A stretch of 64,000 nt of DNA from Bin87 sp965220095 (GCA_965220095.1 OZ244805.1:930001-994000), one strand, 5' to 3'. Positions 26,099-33,512 are shown, counted from the first letter of the stretch. Numbers and translations: made by a program. The notes: generated by a model not told the origin, from the letters alone.

Positions 26099-27527
26099 TA
26101 CTACAGTTGCAGAACAAAGGCGGGTAGAATCAAGGCAGTCAAGGGCTGGAGAGGTGAGGCGGTGGTAGGTGTGATAGAAGATGTGGCGGAGGTGGCCCGT
26201 TGGGCCCAGGGAATCGAAGGGGTACACGAGTGCATTGCGGGACGATTCCGGCGTCCCGAGCCGCGTAGGCGTGCGCTGGACTACCTGCGAGGGCTGCTCA
26301 GTCCCGTGGAACGCAAGAACGGCTGGCAACTGGCGGAGCAGGCGGGGGACGCCACCCCCTATGGGGTGCAGCACCTGCTGTCCACCTACGTCTGGGACGC
26401 CGACCTGGTTCGCGACGATCTCAGGGACTACGTGGTGGAGCATCTGGGCGACGTCCATGGAGTTCTGGTGGTGGACGAGACGGGATTTCTGAAGAAGGGG
26501 AACAAGTCCGTTGGGGTGCAGCGGCAGTATAGCGGCACGGCGGGGCGGATCGAGAACTGCCAGATCGGGGTATTTTTGACCTACGCCTCTGCCCAAGGGA
26601 GGACCCTGATGGACCGGGAACTTTACCTGCCTCGGGTGTGGGCTGATGACCTGGAACGGAGGCGAGAGGCTGGGGTGCCTGAGAAAGTGGCATTCCGCAC
26701 CAAGCCGCAACTGGCCCGGCGGATGCTGGAGCGGGCGCTGGAATCGGGAGTGCCCTTCGGCTGGGTCACTGGGGACGAAGTCTACGGCAACGACCGCAAC
26801 CTGCGGCGGTGGCTGGAGCGGCGAGACGTTCCCCACGTGCTGGCCGTCAGGAGCAACGAGCAGCTGTGGGCAGAGACGGACAAGGGATGGCGACCGGTGC
26901 GGGCGGACCGGCTGGCGCCTGGGGTGGAGGAACCCGGCTGGGTGCGGCGCAGCGCGGGCGACGGCGCCAAGGGACCCCGGGTATACGATTGGGCGCGGGT
27001 GGAGATCCGGCCCCTGAAGGAGCCGGGCAAGGGGTACTGGCTGCTGGTCCGGCGCAGCATCGCCAAGCCCGGGGAGTTGGCCTATTACGTCTGCTTCGGC
27101 CCGGTTGATACGACTCTGGAGGAACTGGTGCGGGTGGCCGGAACTCGTTGGACCATCGAAGAATGCTTTGAGGAGGCCAAGGGAGAGGTGGGTCTGGACC
27201 AGTATGAAGTCCGGAAATGGGATGGCTGGTACCGGCACATCACCCTGGCGATGCTGGCCCACGCCTACTTGGCGGTGGTCAGGCGCCAGGCGTTGGAACA
27301 AGGCGGTCCGGGGGAAAAGGGGGCTGTCCCAGCTTGGACGAAAAGCTGATACCCCTGACGGTGCCCGAGGTCCGGCGGTTGCTCTACCGGCTGATATGGA
27401 GACATCAACCTACGGACGAATCAGTGCTGCGGTGGTCCCGGTGGAGACGGCGGCACCAGGCAACGGCCCGGCGCTGCCATTACCGACGCCGCCTGAAACT
27501 CCTTACCACATTTCTGCGACTGTAGTA
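26099..27527 (+). mobile_element. IS701-type insertion sequence, complete, with TTAG target duplication
   Basis: The left end TACTACAGTTGCAGAA (26099-26114) and right end TTCTGCGACTGTAGTA (27512-27527) are inverted repeats with one mismatch in 16. TTAG flanks both sides (26095-26098 and 27528-27531), a four-base duplication as expected for IS701-family elements. The element is 1429 bases long with one transposase. The right TTAG includes the first G of the neighbouring IS5-type element, so this element landed on the junction of that one and is the younger insertion. Confidence 0.85.
26162..27349 (+). CDS. IS701-family transposase, C-terminus out of frame
   Basis: A 395-residue DDE transposase. 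Candidate catalytic residues are in VLVVDETGFLKKGNKSVGVQ (first Asp), WVTGDEVYGND (second Asp) and TRWTIEECFEEAKGEVGLDQ (Glu), all typical of the IS701 group. The start is GTG at 26162. The frame ends with AVPAWTKS, but the usual family ending, LIPLTVPEVRRLLYRLIW, is found intact one frame over and runs to 27525. The shift falls in the G-run and A-run around 27308-27325 and needs one base removed or a -1 shift. Whether this is an inactivating mutation or a recoding site cannot be told from sequence alone. Confidence 0.8.
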   Translation: MVGVIEDVAEVARWAQGIEGVHECIAGRFRRPEPRRRALDYLRGLLSPVERKNGWQLAEQAGDATPYGVQHLLSTYVWDADLVRDDLRDYVVEHLGDVHGVLVVDETGFLKKGNKSVGVQRQYSGTAGRIENCQIGVFLTYASAQGRTLMDRELYLPRVWADDLERRREAGVPEKVAFRTKPQLARRMLERALESGVPFGWVTGDEVYGNDRNLRRWLERRDVPHVLAVRSNEQLWAETDKGWRPVRADRLAPGVEEPGWVRRSAGDGAKGPRVYDWARVEIRPLKEPGKGYWLLVRRSIAKPGELAYYVCFGPVDTTLEELVRVAGTRWTIEECFEEAKGEVGLDQYEVRKWDGWYRHITLAMLAHAYLAVVRRQALEQGGPGEKGAVPAWTKS

Positions 27528-27534
27528 TTAGAGC

Positions 27535-27948
27535 CTATCCTAATAACCCAGCAGCTCTGAGGGCGGTGAGGGCGCAGGCGAAATGAAGAAAGGCGATGTA
27601 GTTCTCAGGGGACTTGTCCCAGCGGACCAGGATGCGCCGGAAGCGGTTCAGCCAGCTGTGCGAGCGTTCCACGACCCAGCGCCGGGCTTTGAATCCAGCT
27701 GCTCTTTTGATGGCCTTGGCCTCCTCGCCCCGGCTGCGGATGTGAGCGGTGAAGCCAAACTCGTCCAGGGTGCGGCGCACCTCGTCAAAGTCATAGCCTT
27801 TGTCCAGGCACATACCCTGGGGTTGGTCCGGAGTGGGCGCTGGTCGGGGCACCGGCAGGCTGTCCACCGTGGCCCGCACCAGTTTCATGTCATGACGGTT
27901 GGCTCCGTCCACCGCCAGCCCCACCGGAATGCCCTCAGCTTCGGTCAA
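27535..27948 (-). CDS. IS5-family transposase, C-terminal frame
   Basis: A 137-residue frame with the rest of the IS5/IS427-type transposase: GIPVGLAVDGANRHDMKLV, the second catalytic aspartate in MCLDKGYDFDEVR and the glutamate region RRWVVERSHSWLNRFRRIL ending in VRWDKSPENYIAFLHFA. Its stop codon overlaps the terminal repeat. It has no good start of its own and is expected to be made only by frame change from the upstream frame, or is now separated by a one-base mutation. Confidence 0.8.
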   Translation of the reverse strand: MTEAEGIPVGLAVDGANRHDMKLVRATVDSLPVPRPAPTPDQPQGMCLDKGYDFDEVRRTLDEFGFTAHIRSRGEEAKAIKRAAGFKARRWVVERSHSWLNRFRRILVRWDKSPENYIAFLHFACALTALRAAGLLG

Positions 27949-27979
27949 CAGGCTGCGCTTGACGCCGCCTTTACCTCGG

Positions 27980-28423
27980 TCAGTGGGATTGGGGCCGGTT
28001 TTTTTCCCCGCCCAAGGGCGATTTGGTCATGGCGCCGTCCATACTCAGCCAACTCCAGTCCAGCCCCTTCAGTTCGTCATAGCGTTCCAGTCCCACCCGC
28101 CACAGCTCCAGGAACACTCCAGCGGCAACCCATTCCTGAAAGCGCAGGTGGGCGGTGGACCCGGAACAGATGCCCGTGGCGTCCAGGGCTTTCCACTGGC
28201 AGCCGGTGCGCAGCACGTAGAAGATGCCATTGGCGCAGGTGCGGTCGGGAACCCGGGGCCGGCCGCCGCCGAATCGGTGGGTGTTCACATGCTCGGGGAT
28301 CAGGGGCGCCAGCACCTCCCAGAGCTCGTCGGAGATCTGGAACGCGCCGGTGGTGGGATTGGTCTTGGTGGCTGGGCCAGCACGCTTCGGACGTGGCGGC
28401 TTGGTATCTTTCGCTTTGGTCAT
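27980..28423 (-). CDS. IS5-family transposase, N-terminal frame
   Basis: A 147-residue frame with the IS5/IS427-type N-terminal domain: ISDELWEVLAPLIPEHV, then GGGRPRVPDRTCANGIFYVL, RTGCQWKALD and the first catalytic aspartate in LSMDGAMTKSPLGG. It ends shortly after the motif LGGEKNRPQSH. At that point the coding strand has a run of seven A residues (28002-27996 region). With six A residues the frame would read GGKKTGPNPTDRGKGGVKRS into the downstream frame, as in intact relatives. Confidence 0.8.
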   Translation of the reverse strand: MTKAKDTKPPRPKRAGPATKTNPTTGAFQISDELWEVLAPLIPEHVNTHRFGGGRPRVPDRTCANGIFYVLRTGCQWKALDATGICSGSTAHLRFQEWVAAGVFLELWRVGLERYDELKGLDWSWLSMDGAMTKSPLGGEKNRPQSH

Positions 28424-28501
28424 TGCCCCAGTCTAGACGCAACCCCCGCTTTCCTTCCCGCAACGCCCCTGCAAGTTTCCACCAGTTTTTAGGATAGGCT
28501 C

Positions 28502-28604
28502 TAACACCAAGATGACGCTGGCCTCAATCTTCGGTACCTGGCGGGCACAGGGTCTCAACCCCCTCACCGCCTGCCAACAACTGCTCACTTCCCCTCAAGT
28601 CTGA
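28502..28604 (+). pseudogene. IS66 transposase TnpC, C-terminal end (part 2)
   Basis: Reading from 28504 gives NTKMTLASIFGTWRAQGLNP then LTACQQLLTSPQV and a stop at 28602-28604, inside the right terminal repeat. This is the standard C-terminus of IS66 TnpC and continues the frame interrupted at 26098. Confidence 0.8.
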
Positions 28605-28675
28605 ACTGTTACCATGTCCGCTCTTCCTGCCGCCTGACGATTCGCCCCCTGAGGATGGATGACAGGCAGGGGAGT

Positions 28676-28759
28676 TTACTCGGCAGTCGTGCCGCGGTCG
28701 ATCACCAGCTCGGCGCCTGTGACCAAAACCGACACATCGTGGTCGAGACTGTTATCCAT
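28676..28759 (-). pseudogene. Short-chain dehydrogenase C-terminal relic
   Basis: The minus strand reads DHDVSVLVTGAELVIDRGTTAE and a stop. The words VTGAELVIDRG and the terminal TAE match the last 20 residues of many SDR oxidoreductases (FVTGxxLxVDGGxTA). No SDR sequence is seen upstream of it, so only the tail of a former gene remains next to the mobile-element nest. Confidence 0.4.
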
Positions 28760-28909
28760 CATGTCCCTATCGACGTTCATTGAGGCTGATGCCAACGGAA
28801 GGGCATGAATCCAGGGTAATTGCGGCTCTACTACGACGAGGTCTACTACGCCCGCCAGTCAGAATCGTAAGAGTCGGGTTGGCTACGCACCGAAACCGGT
28901 GCATCAATG

Positions 28910-28940
28910 CGAAGGGGTAACGCGCGAAGGGGGTAACGCG
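28910..28940. repeat. Tandem 15/16-base repeat upstream of the MFS gene
   Basis: CGAAGGGGTAACGCG (28910-28924) is followed immediately by CGAAGGGGGTAACGCG (28925-28940). It lies 100 bases ahead of the MFS start, in the region where a promoter would be expected, and could be an operator. Confidence 0.4.
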
Positions 28941-29039
28941 GGGCGGCTCTGTTAGAGTAAAGGCAAAGCAGGGGGTTGGGCCGCTTGCCAAATCCCACCC
29001 CACCAGTTTATCCAGATAGAGCAGGTAAGAGCCTAACCC

Positions 29040-30290
29040 ATGCGCGTCTATTATGGGTGGTGGGTTGCCGCCGCAGGCGCTGGAATCCAGTTTGCCAACG
29101 CCGCCACCGCTATCGGCATACTCACCGTGTTTGTAATCCCCATGAGCCAGGAATTCGGCTGGAACCGCACGGAGATGGCCGGCGCTACCAGCCTGGGCGC
29201 CATTTTGGGCGCGATTCTGGCTCCTTTCAGCGGCAGTTTGGTGGACCGCTTTGGAGCCCGGATAATTCTGGTTGTTGGGGGATGCGTGGTCGTTCTGGGC
29301 TGTCTGTACCTGGCAACCGCGCAAACCCTTCTGGGCTTCTACGTTGCATTCACCATGATAAGAATCTCAGATCAGGGACTCATTCAGATCGGCGCTTCGG
29401 TAACCGCGAGCAAATGGTTCTTGAGGTATCGGGGCCGGGCTACCGGATTGGTATCCTTCGGTGGCTTCCTGGGCATAGTCGTAGTAGCGCCAATAGTGCA
29501 GCTGGTCATTGGTAGTTGGGGTTGGAGACCGGCCTGGATCGTGCTGGCCGGGATGATGTTGTGCGTAGGCCTGGTCCCGTCGGCGTTGGTCGTTCGGCGA
29601 CAACCTGAGGACCTTGGTCTGGCCCTCGACGGCGATCCACACCAGACCCGGTCCGACGACAAACCCGACTTGCAACGGGATGAGCAATTATTGCCCCTGC
29701 GCGCAGTCATCAGGACCCCGGCCCTCTGGTTGATACTGGTTTCGTTGTTCCTGGTCAGCACGTCGACATCGGGCATTGGGCTTCACCTGGTGCCGCACCT
29801 CATCCAGCAATGTTTAACCGCTGGAGCGGCAGTGGGAGCGGTTAGCGTCATGTCGGTATCCGGAGCTTTCGCGGCATTGGTATGTGGCGTCGTAGCGGAG
29901 AAAGTATCCGCCAAGCTACTGTTGACCCTGGCTTATGTGCTCGGCGCAGTCAGTATGTGGGTGCTGATGGGAGCTGACACACTGCCCGAAACGTATATGT
30001 TCGCCGTTTTGCAAGGGTCGGTTGGTAGTGGGGTGAACACACTGGCTCCGTTAATGTGGGCCGGTTACTACGGACGACGGACCCTGGGCAGTATCTTCGG
30101 GCTGAGCCGGGCGGCGCAGGTTGTTGGCTTCGCGGTTGGGCCGCTGGGATCTGCGGTCGCATTCGACAGGACCGGAACGTACCAGGGGGCTTTCCTGTCC
30201 CTGGCGTTGGTCTCGCTCGCGGCCGCGATGCTCCTGGCGACCACGCGGCGGCCAGCGCTACCCGACCAGTCGCAACGCGATACGTCGTAA
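29040..30290 (+). CDS. MFS transporter, OFA/monocarboxylate-type
   Basis: A 416-residue 12-helix transporter. It starts YYGWWVAAAGAGIQFANAAT and has the loop 2-3 motif GSLVDRFGARIIL and the block EFGWNRTEMAGA, features of the oxalate/formate and monocarboxylate-like MFS groups. A hydrophilic central loop of about 30 residues (EDLGLALDGDPHQ...) separates the two six-helix halves. The substrate is not predictable. The start is ATG at 29040 with a weak ribosome site. No cotranscribed partner is seen: a mobile-element nest lies upstream and a palindromic repeat follows. Confidence 0.82.
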   Translation: MRVYYGWWVAAAGAGIQFANAATAIGILTVFVIPMSQEFGWNRTEMAGATSLGAILGAILAPFSGSLVDRFGARIILVVGGCVVVLGCLYLATAQTLLGFYVAFTMIRISDQGLIQIGASVTASKWFLRYRGRATGLVSFGGFLGIVVVAPIVQLVIGSWGWRPAWIVLAGMMLCVGLVPSALVVRRQPEDLGLALDGDPHQTRSDDKPDLQRDEQLLPLRAVIRTPALWLILVSLFLVSTSTSGIGLHLVPHLIQQCLTAGAAVGAVSVMSVSGAFAALVCGVVAEKVSAKLLLTLAYVLGAVSMWVLMGADTLPETYMFAVLQGSVGSGVNTLAPLMWAGYYGRRTLGSIFGLSRAAQVVGFAVGPLGSAVAFDRTGTYQGAFLSLALVSLAAAMLLATTRRPALPDQSQRDTS

Positions 30291-30299
30291 GAGGTGCCC

Positions 30300-30392
30300 G
30301 TCATTCCTGCGCAAGCGGGGATCCATACAGATTGCTTCCAAGCAGTTGACGTACAACCAAGCCACTTGGATTCCCGCTTGCGCGGGAATGAC
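30300..30392. repeat. REP/MITE-like palindromic element
   Basis: The arm at 30300-30325 (GTCATTCCTGCGCAAGCGGG then GATCCA) and the arm at 30367-30392 (TGGATTCCCGC then TTGCGCGGGAATGAC) are imperfect inverted repeats with a 41-base centre. The arms match the widespread family GTCATTCCCGCGNAAGCGGGAATCCA found as dispersed intergenic repeats in many bacteria. It follows the MFS stop by nine bases and may also act as a transcript end. Confidence 0.6.
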
Positions 30393-30450
30393 AGTTTATC
30401 AGGCCACCAAAAGTAGAATACGCTTGCCCTGTTCCACCGTCTATGTCCGT

Positions 30451-30479
30451 TTGTGTTCACCTTGGATTTTGGGTACATT
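30451..30479 (+). promoter_or_regulatory. Candidate promoter for the MetE-like gene
   Basis: TTGTGT (30451-30456), a 17-base spacer and TACATT (30474-30479). It leaves a leader of about 90 bases before the start at 30575, with a small hairpin CTCGG...CCGAG near 30505-30520. Confidence 0.4.
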
Positions 30480-30574
30480 GTAGACGCTTCCGGTTTCGGG
30501 GACTCGGGGTGAGCCGAGGTAGGAACCCGTTGCGTTGGACTCGTAATCACACTCAACCCCAAGGAGGAATCTGA

Positions 30575-31738
30575 ATGGCGGACACCCCTCTGTTCCCGGT
30601 AACTGTGGTTGGGAGTTGGCCTCGCTCCACGGAATTGGTGCGCGCTCTGCGCAGCAAGGAAGCCGGGGACATCACGTTGGCGGAATTTAACCAGGTGGCT
30701 GATGGCGAAGTCCTGGCGTGCATTCGTGCCCAGGAGAAAGCCGGAGTGGACATCCTCAGCGACGGGGAACAGCGCCGGGACAATTTCTATTCCTTCGCGG
30801 TTGACAAACTCACCGGTATGCAACTGATGAAAGTCTCGGAGCTGTTGGACTACTCCAAGGACCGCGCCCGCATGGAAGAGGTTCTTCGAGCCCTGGACGT
30901 GCCATCCTTCGCCATTAAGAGTCCCATCGTGGTCGATCGCATTGGCAAGCGGCAGGGATTGGCCCAGGACGAGTTGGCCTTCATGCGCGAACATACGGAT
31001 CGGGCCATTAAGATTCCACTGCCGGGCCCGTATATGCTGACTCGCTCGAGCTGGTTCGAGGGTCTATCTGACCGCGTGTACCCCAATCCTGAAGATCTGG
31101 CCCAAGACGTTGTTGCCATCCTCAGAGAAGAAATCATCGCCCTTCGCGACCAGGGTTGCGACTTCGTCCAGTTGGACGAGCCCATCCTGAGCCAGGTCGT
31201 GTTCGGCGAAGAAAGCACCGAGACTTTCATGTGCGCCGCCTTGCCCAACCGACGCGACCCCACCGATGAGCTGGAGTTCGCGGTGCGGTTGATGAACGAG
31301 ACCACTGCGGGTATCACCGGCATCAAAACCGGTGTCCACATCTGCCGGGGCAACTGGAGCCGCCGCGAAGATGTGCTACTGACCGGCAACTATGGACCAA
31401 TGCTCCCCTATCTCACGCAAATGAACATTGATCAGCTGGTTCTGGAGTGCGCCACTCCCCGCGCCGGAGAGATGGAAGTGTTCAAGGAATATAGCAACGA
31501 GAAAGAAATCGGCTTTGGCGTGGTCAATCCCCGCACGGATGACATCGAGCCACCGGAGCAGATAGTGGCCCGCGTCAAAGAATTGCTGCAATACTTCGAC
31601 CCGGACAAGATTTACCTCAACCCGGATTGCGGTTTCGGAACGTTCGCCGAACGCAATGTGAACACCCACGAAATGGCTGCCCGGAAAATGAAAGCGATCG
31701 CCGAAGCCGCCGAATTGCTGCGGGCAGAGTATCAGTAA
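30575..31738 (+). CDS. MetE C-terminal-domain (core) methionine synthase-like methyltransferase
   Basis: A 387-residue protein covering only the catalytic C-terminal half of cobalamin-independent methionine synthase. It starts with PVTVVGSWPRSTELV, and zinc ligands are recognisable: His255 and Cys257 (GVHICRGNW), Glu291 (LECATP) and Cys352 (NPDCGFGTF). The block DFVQLDEPIL (about 196-205) is conserved. The N-terminal half that binds methyltetrahydrofolate polyglutamate in full MetE is absent. Short core proteins of this kind in Dehalococcoides use methylcobamide as donor, so a similar reaction is plausible but not shown. AAGGAGG (about 30561-30567) is an excellent ribosome site. Confidence 0.82.
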   Translation: MADTPLFPVTVVGSWPRSTELVRALRSKEAGDITLAEFNQVADGEVLACIRAQEKAGVDILSDGEQRRDNFYSFAVDKLTGMQLMKVSELLDYSKDRARMEEVLRALDVPSFAIKSPIVVDRIGKRQGLAQDELAFMREHTDRAIKIPLPGPYMLTRSSWFEGLSDRVYPNPEDLAQDVVAILREEIIALRDQGCDFVQLDEPILSQVVFGEESTETFMCAALPNRRDPTDELEFAVRLMNETTAGITGIKTGVHICRGNWSRREDVLLTGNYGPMLPYLTQMNIDQLVLECATPRAGEMEVFKEYSNEKEIGFGVVNPRTDDIEPPEQIVARVKELLQYFDPDKIYLNPDCGFGTFAERNVNTHEMAARKMKAIAEAAELLRAEYQ

Positions 31739-31813
31739 GCCCCGGGAACGCAAAAGCCCCGGGCATACAAAGTCCTGGTTGAGCAAGCACGAAACGGTCA
31801 AGAGGAGCTGGAC

Positions 31814-32347
31814 ATGACGCAAGAAGGGAACCTGAACGGCCTGCCCCGCGAGAAACTCGTTGAGGTACTCGATTCCTTCCGAGACCCGGACGTTTTCAAC
31901 GCAGTAACCGGGCCGTGGAAATCGCGAGTGGTCTGGCAGGATGGGATGCGCGCCCGCGCCTATATGCGCAACCACCAGGTGGACATGGACGAACCCGGAG
32001 ATCTGACCGCCACCGACGTGGCCGCCAGCGCCCACGAGCAGCTGCTGTCTGCCATCGGTAGTTGCATGACCGTCGGCTTCGTGGTCAACGCCACCAAACA
32101 GGGCGTTCGCATTCACGACCTCGAAGTGGCCGTGGAAGGGTATTTCGATAATATCCGCAAGTGGGCCGGCGTTGAGGACGAAGGAAACCCGGGTTACGGG
32201 AAAATCTCGGCCAAGTGCTTCGTGCGCGCCGATGCCGATGAGGAAACCCTGCGCGAAATCTGGCGCCTCGCGGTGGAGGGCTCCCCGGTAACTCAGTCTG
32301 TGGCCAACGCAACATCGGTCGAGACTGACTTCGAAGCGGTCGGTTGA
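31814..32347 (+). CDS. OsmC-like protein lacking the second conserved cysteine
   Basis: A 177-residue OsmC-superfamily protein. The first redox cysteine is Cys84 in SAIGSCMTVGFV. The position of the second cysteine, normally in a CPV motif, reads EGSPVTQSVANAT (Ser157-Pro158-Val159). Classical OsmC and Ohr need both cysteines for thiol peroxidase activity, so this protein may have a different activity, such as the non-peroxidase OsmC-like group. AGAGGAGCTGG lies just upstream of the ATG. The sulfurtransferase follows with a one-base TGATG overlap, so the two are translationally coupled and may share a sulfur or thiol theme. Confidence 0.82.
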   Translation: MTQEGNLNGLPREKLVEVLDSFRDPDVFNAVTGPWKSRVVWQDGMRARAYMRNHQVDMDEPGDLTATDVAASAHEQLLSAIGSCMTVGFVVNATKQGVRIHDLEVAVEGYFDNIRKWAGVEDEGNPGYGKISAKCFVRADADEETLREIWRLAVEGSPVTQSVANATSVETDFEAVG

Positions 32348-33120
32348 TGGTCGCTCTCGTCTCTGCTGATTGGGTCGCCGACCACATTGGCCAGCCGGGG
32401 TTTCTGATTATCGATCCCCGGTCGTCGATGCGTTACCTGATGGGTCATCTGAGGGGAGCCGTCAGCGTACCCTTCAAGAAGCTACAGGCTCCGGACGGAC
32501 GCCTCGGCCCGCCGGAACAACTCACCGCCGCGTTCGCGGAAGTCGGCCTCGGCGACGACGTGATCCCAGTTCTGTACGACCACCAGGATGGCCGCAACGC
32601 AGCCATGGCCGCCTGGGTGCTGGAATACCTGGGACGCGATGACGTCCGCATTATGGATGTGCTCTACGACGTCTGGAAGGACGCGGGCCGGGAAGTGCTT
32701 TACCGGCCCGTGCCCACCGTGCCCAAACCGTTCGCCCATCGCCTGAATTCAGCCGCGCGGGCCACGTTGGACGATGTCGCCGACTCCGGCAACGCAAAAC
32801 TCCTGGACGCGCGGTCTCCCGAAGAATTTCGTGGTGAACTGGAAATGGACCATCGGCCAGGCCACATTCCCGGCGCGGTCAACCTCCCTCATTCTCAATT
32901 TGCCGGGGAAGACGGAAAACTATTGATCGACCCGGCTTTGCTCCGGGAGCGGTTGGCGGGCTTGGGAATAATTGCTCCAGACCCAGTGGTGACCTACTGT
33001 CGCAGCGGGGTCCGCGCCGCACTGTCCTACCTGGCCATGAAACAGGCCGGCTACAACGTCCGCCTTTACGACGGATCGTTCGCCGAGTGGATGGACAGCG
33101 ACCATCCGGTTGCCGTTTGA
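32347..33120 (+). CDS. Two-domain sulfurtransferase (rhodanese / 3-mercaptopyruvate sulfurtransferase family)
   Basis: A 257-residue protein of two rhodanese domains. The C-terminal domain has LLDARSPEEFRGELE and the active-site loop VVTYCRSGVRAAL with Cys218. In the N-terminal domain the equivalent loop reads LYDHQDGRNAA, with no cysteine, as usual for the inactive half. It transfers sulfane sulfur from thiosulfate or 3-mercaptopyruvate to an acceptor. The ATG at 32347 overlaps the OsmC stop (TGATG). The loop CRSGVR suggests thiosulfate-type rather than mercaptopyruvate-type specificity, but this is weak evidence. Confidence 0.88.
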   Translation: MVALVSADWVADHIGQPGFLIIDPRSSMRYLMGHLRGAVSVPFKKLQAPDGRLGPPEQLTAAFAEVGLGDDVIPVLYDHQDGRNAAMAAWVLEYLGRDDVRIMDVLYDVWKDAGREVLYRPVPTVPKPFAHRLNSAARATLDDVADSGNAKLLDARSPEEFRGELEMDHRPGHIPGAVNLPHSQFAGEDGKLLIDPALLRERLAGLGIIAPDPVVTYCRSGVRAALSYLAMKQAGYNVRLYDGSFAEWMDSDHPVAV

Positions 33121-33512
33121 AATTCCTCCCGACTCGCCTGACGCGCCAATCCCGCGACACCGTTAAGTTAGGAGACGGCACACGCCAACGGTTCCTGTTG
33201 GTTGAACCGGTGCGCAGCGATGACTAACGTGAACCCATCTTGAAGGCCAACGTCGTTGATTGTGGCATCCCCGTCGTGTCGCTGTAGATCTGAGTGCACA
33301 TTCACAGGCCAGTCCGCATTAGCGGTGGGCCGGTGGGAATCCAAATTCCAGAACCAATCCCCTCGTCGGCGCCATGTTGGCCGCGGCTGCTTATTTAGCC
33401 ATGCAAATTCGCAAATTCGGTGTAAAGTCGCTGTTGACAAGGGTAGCCAAATGGAGTATTGTTACGCCACTGAGTCGCCGTTGACGGTTTTGGCCTCCGG
33501 TGGACAAAGGCA
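33121..33512. other. Intergenic region before the 16S rRNA gene
   Basis: No convincing coding sequence. It contains the rRNA promoter at 33434-33462 and the start of the pre-rRNA leader. The first 300 bases show nothing I could identify. Confidence 0.45.
33434..33462 (+). promoter_or_regulatory. 16S rRNA promoter
   Basis: A consensus TTGACA (33434-33439), a 17-base spacer and TATTGT (33457-33462), the strongest sigma70-type match in the window. It lies about 90 bases upstream of the 16S 5' end. Confidence 0.7.

Larger units (their letters stand above)
27531..28501 (-). mobile_element. IS5-family insertion sequence with two transposase frames
   Basis: GAGCCTATCCTAATAAC (27531-27547) and the reverse complement of 28485-28501 (GAGCCTATCCTAAAAAC) are terminal repeats matching at 16 of 17 bases. 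The element is 971 bases long and carries its transposase on the minus strand in two overlapping phases. The flanks are TTA on the left and TAA on the right, compatible with a three-base TNA duplication with one later change. Removing the element together with one such triplet rejoins the IS66 reading frame exactly. Confidence 0.8.
25372..28613. mobile_element. Internally deleted IS66-family remnant, host of two nested insertions
   Basis: Terminal inverted repeats are present at both ends: GTAACTGTTCAGAGTTG (25373-25389) and, reverse complemented, GTAACAGTTCAGACTTG (28596-28612), matching at 15 of 17 bases with an additional G on each side. Just inside the left repeat the sequence jumps straight into the middle of an IS66 TnpC transposase, so tnpA, tnpB and the first part of tnpC have been lost. 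The remaining tnpC is split by an IS5-type and an IS701-type element. No matching 8-base target duplication is visible outside the repeats, in keeping with an old insertion. Confidence 0.75.
28613..29039. other. Intergenic region between IS66 remnant and MFS gene
   Basis: About 430 bases with no intact gene. It holds a short SDR relic on the minus strand (28676-28759) and a tandem repeat at 28910-28940, which are listed separately. The stretch 28760-28900 shows no feature I could recognise. Confidence 0.4.

Noticed and set aside
25817..27301. 494-codon minus-strand frame across the IS66/IS701 region
   Set aside because: It runs across element boundaries and opposes a clear transposase, so it is a shadow frame.
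25364..28621. Eight-base target duplication flanking the IS66 remnant
   Set aside because: The octamers outside the two terminal repeats do not match.
30480..30574. Possible SAM- or cobalamin-type riboswitch in the MetE-like leader
   Set aside because: The leader is short and has only one weak hairpin; none of the conserved cores of SAM, SAH or cobalamin riboswitches could be matched by eye.
33168..33440. 90-codon minus-strand frame upstream of the 16S promoter
   Set aside because: No recognised motif, no ribosome site, and it runs into the promoter; coding potential not supported.
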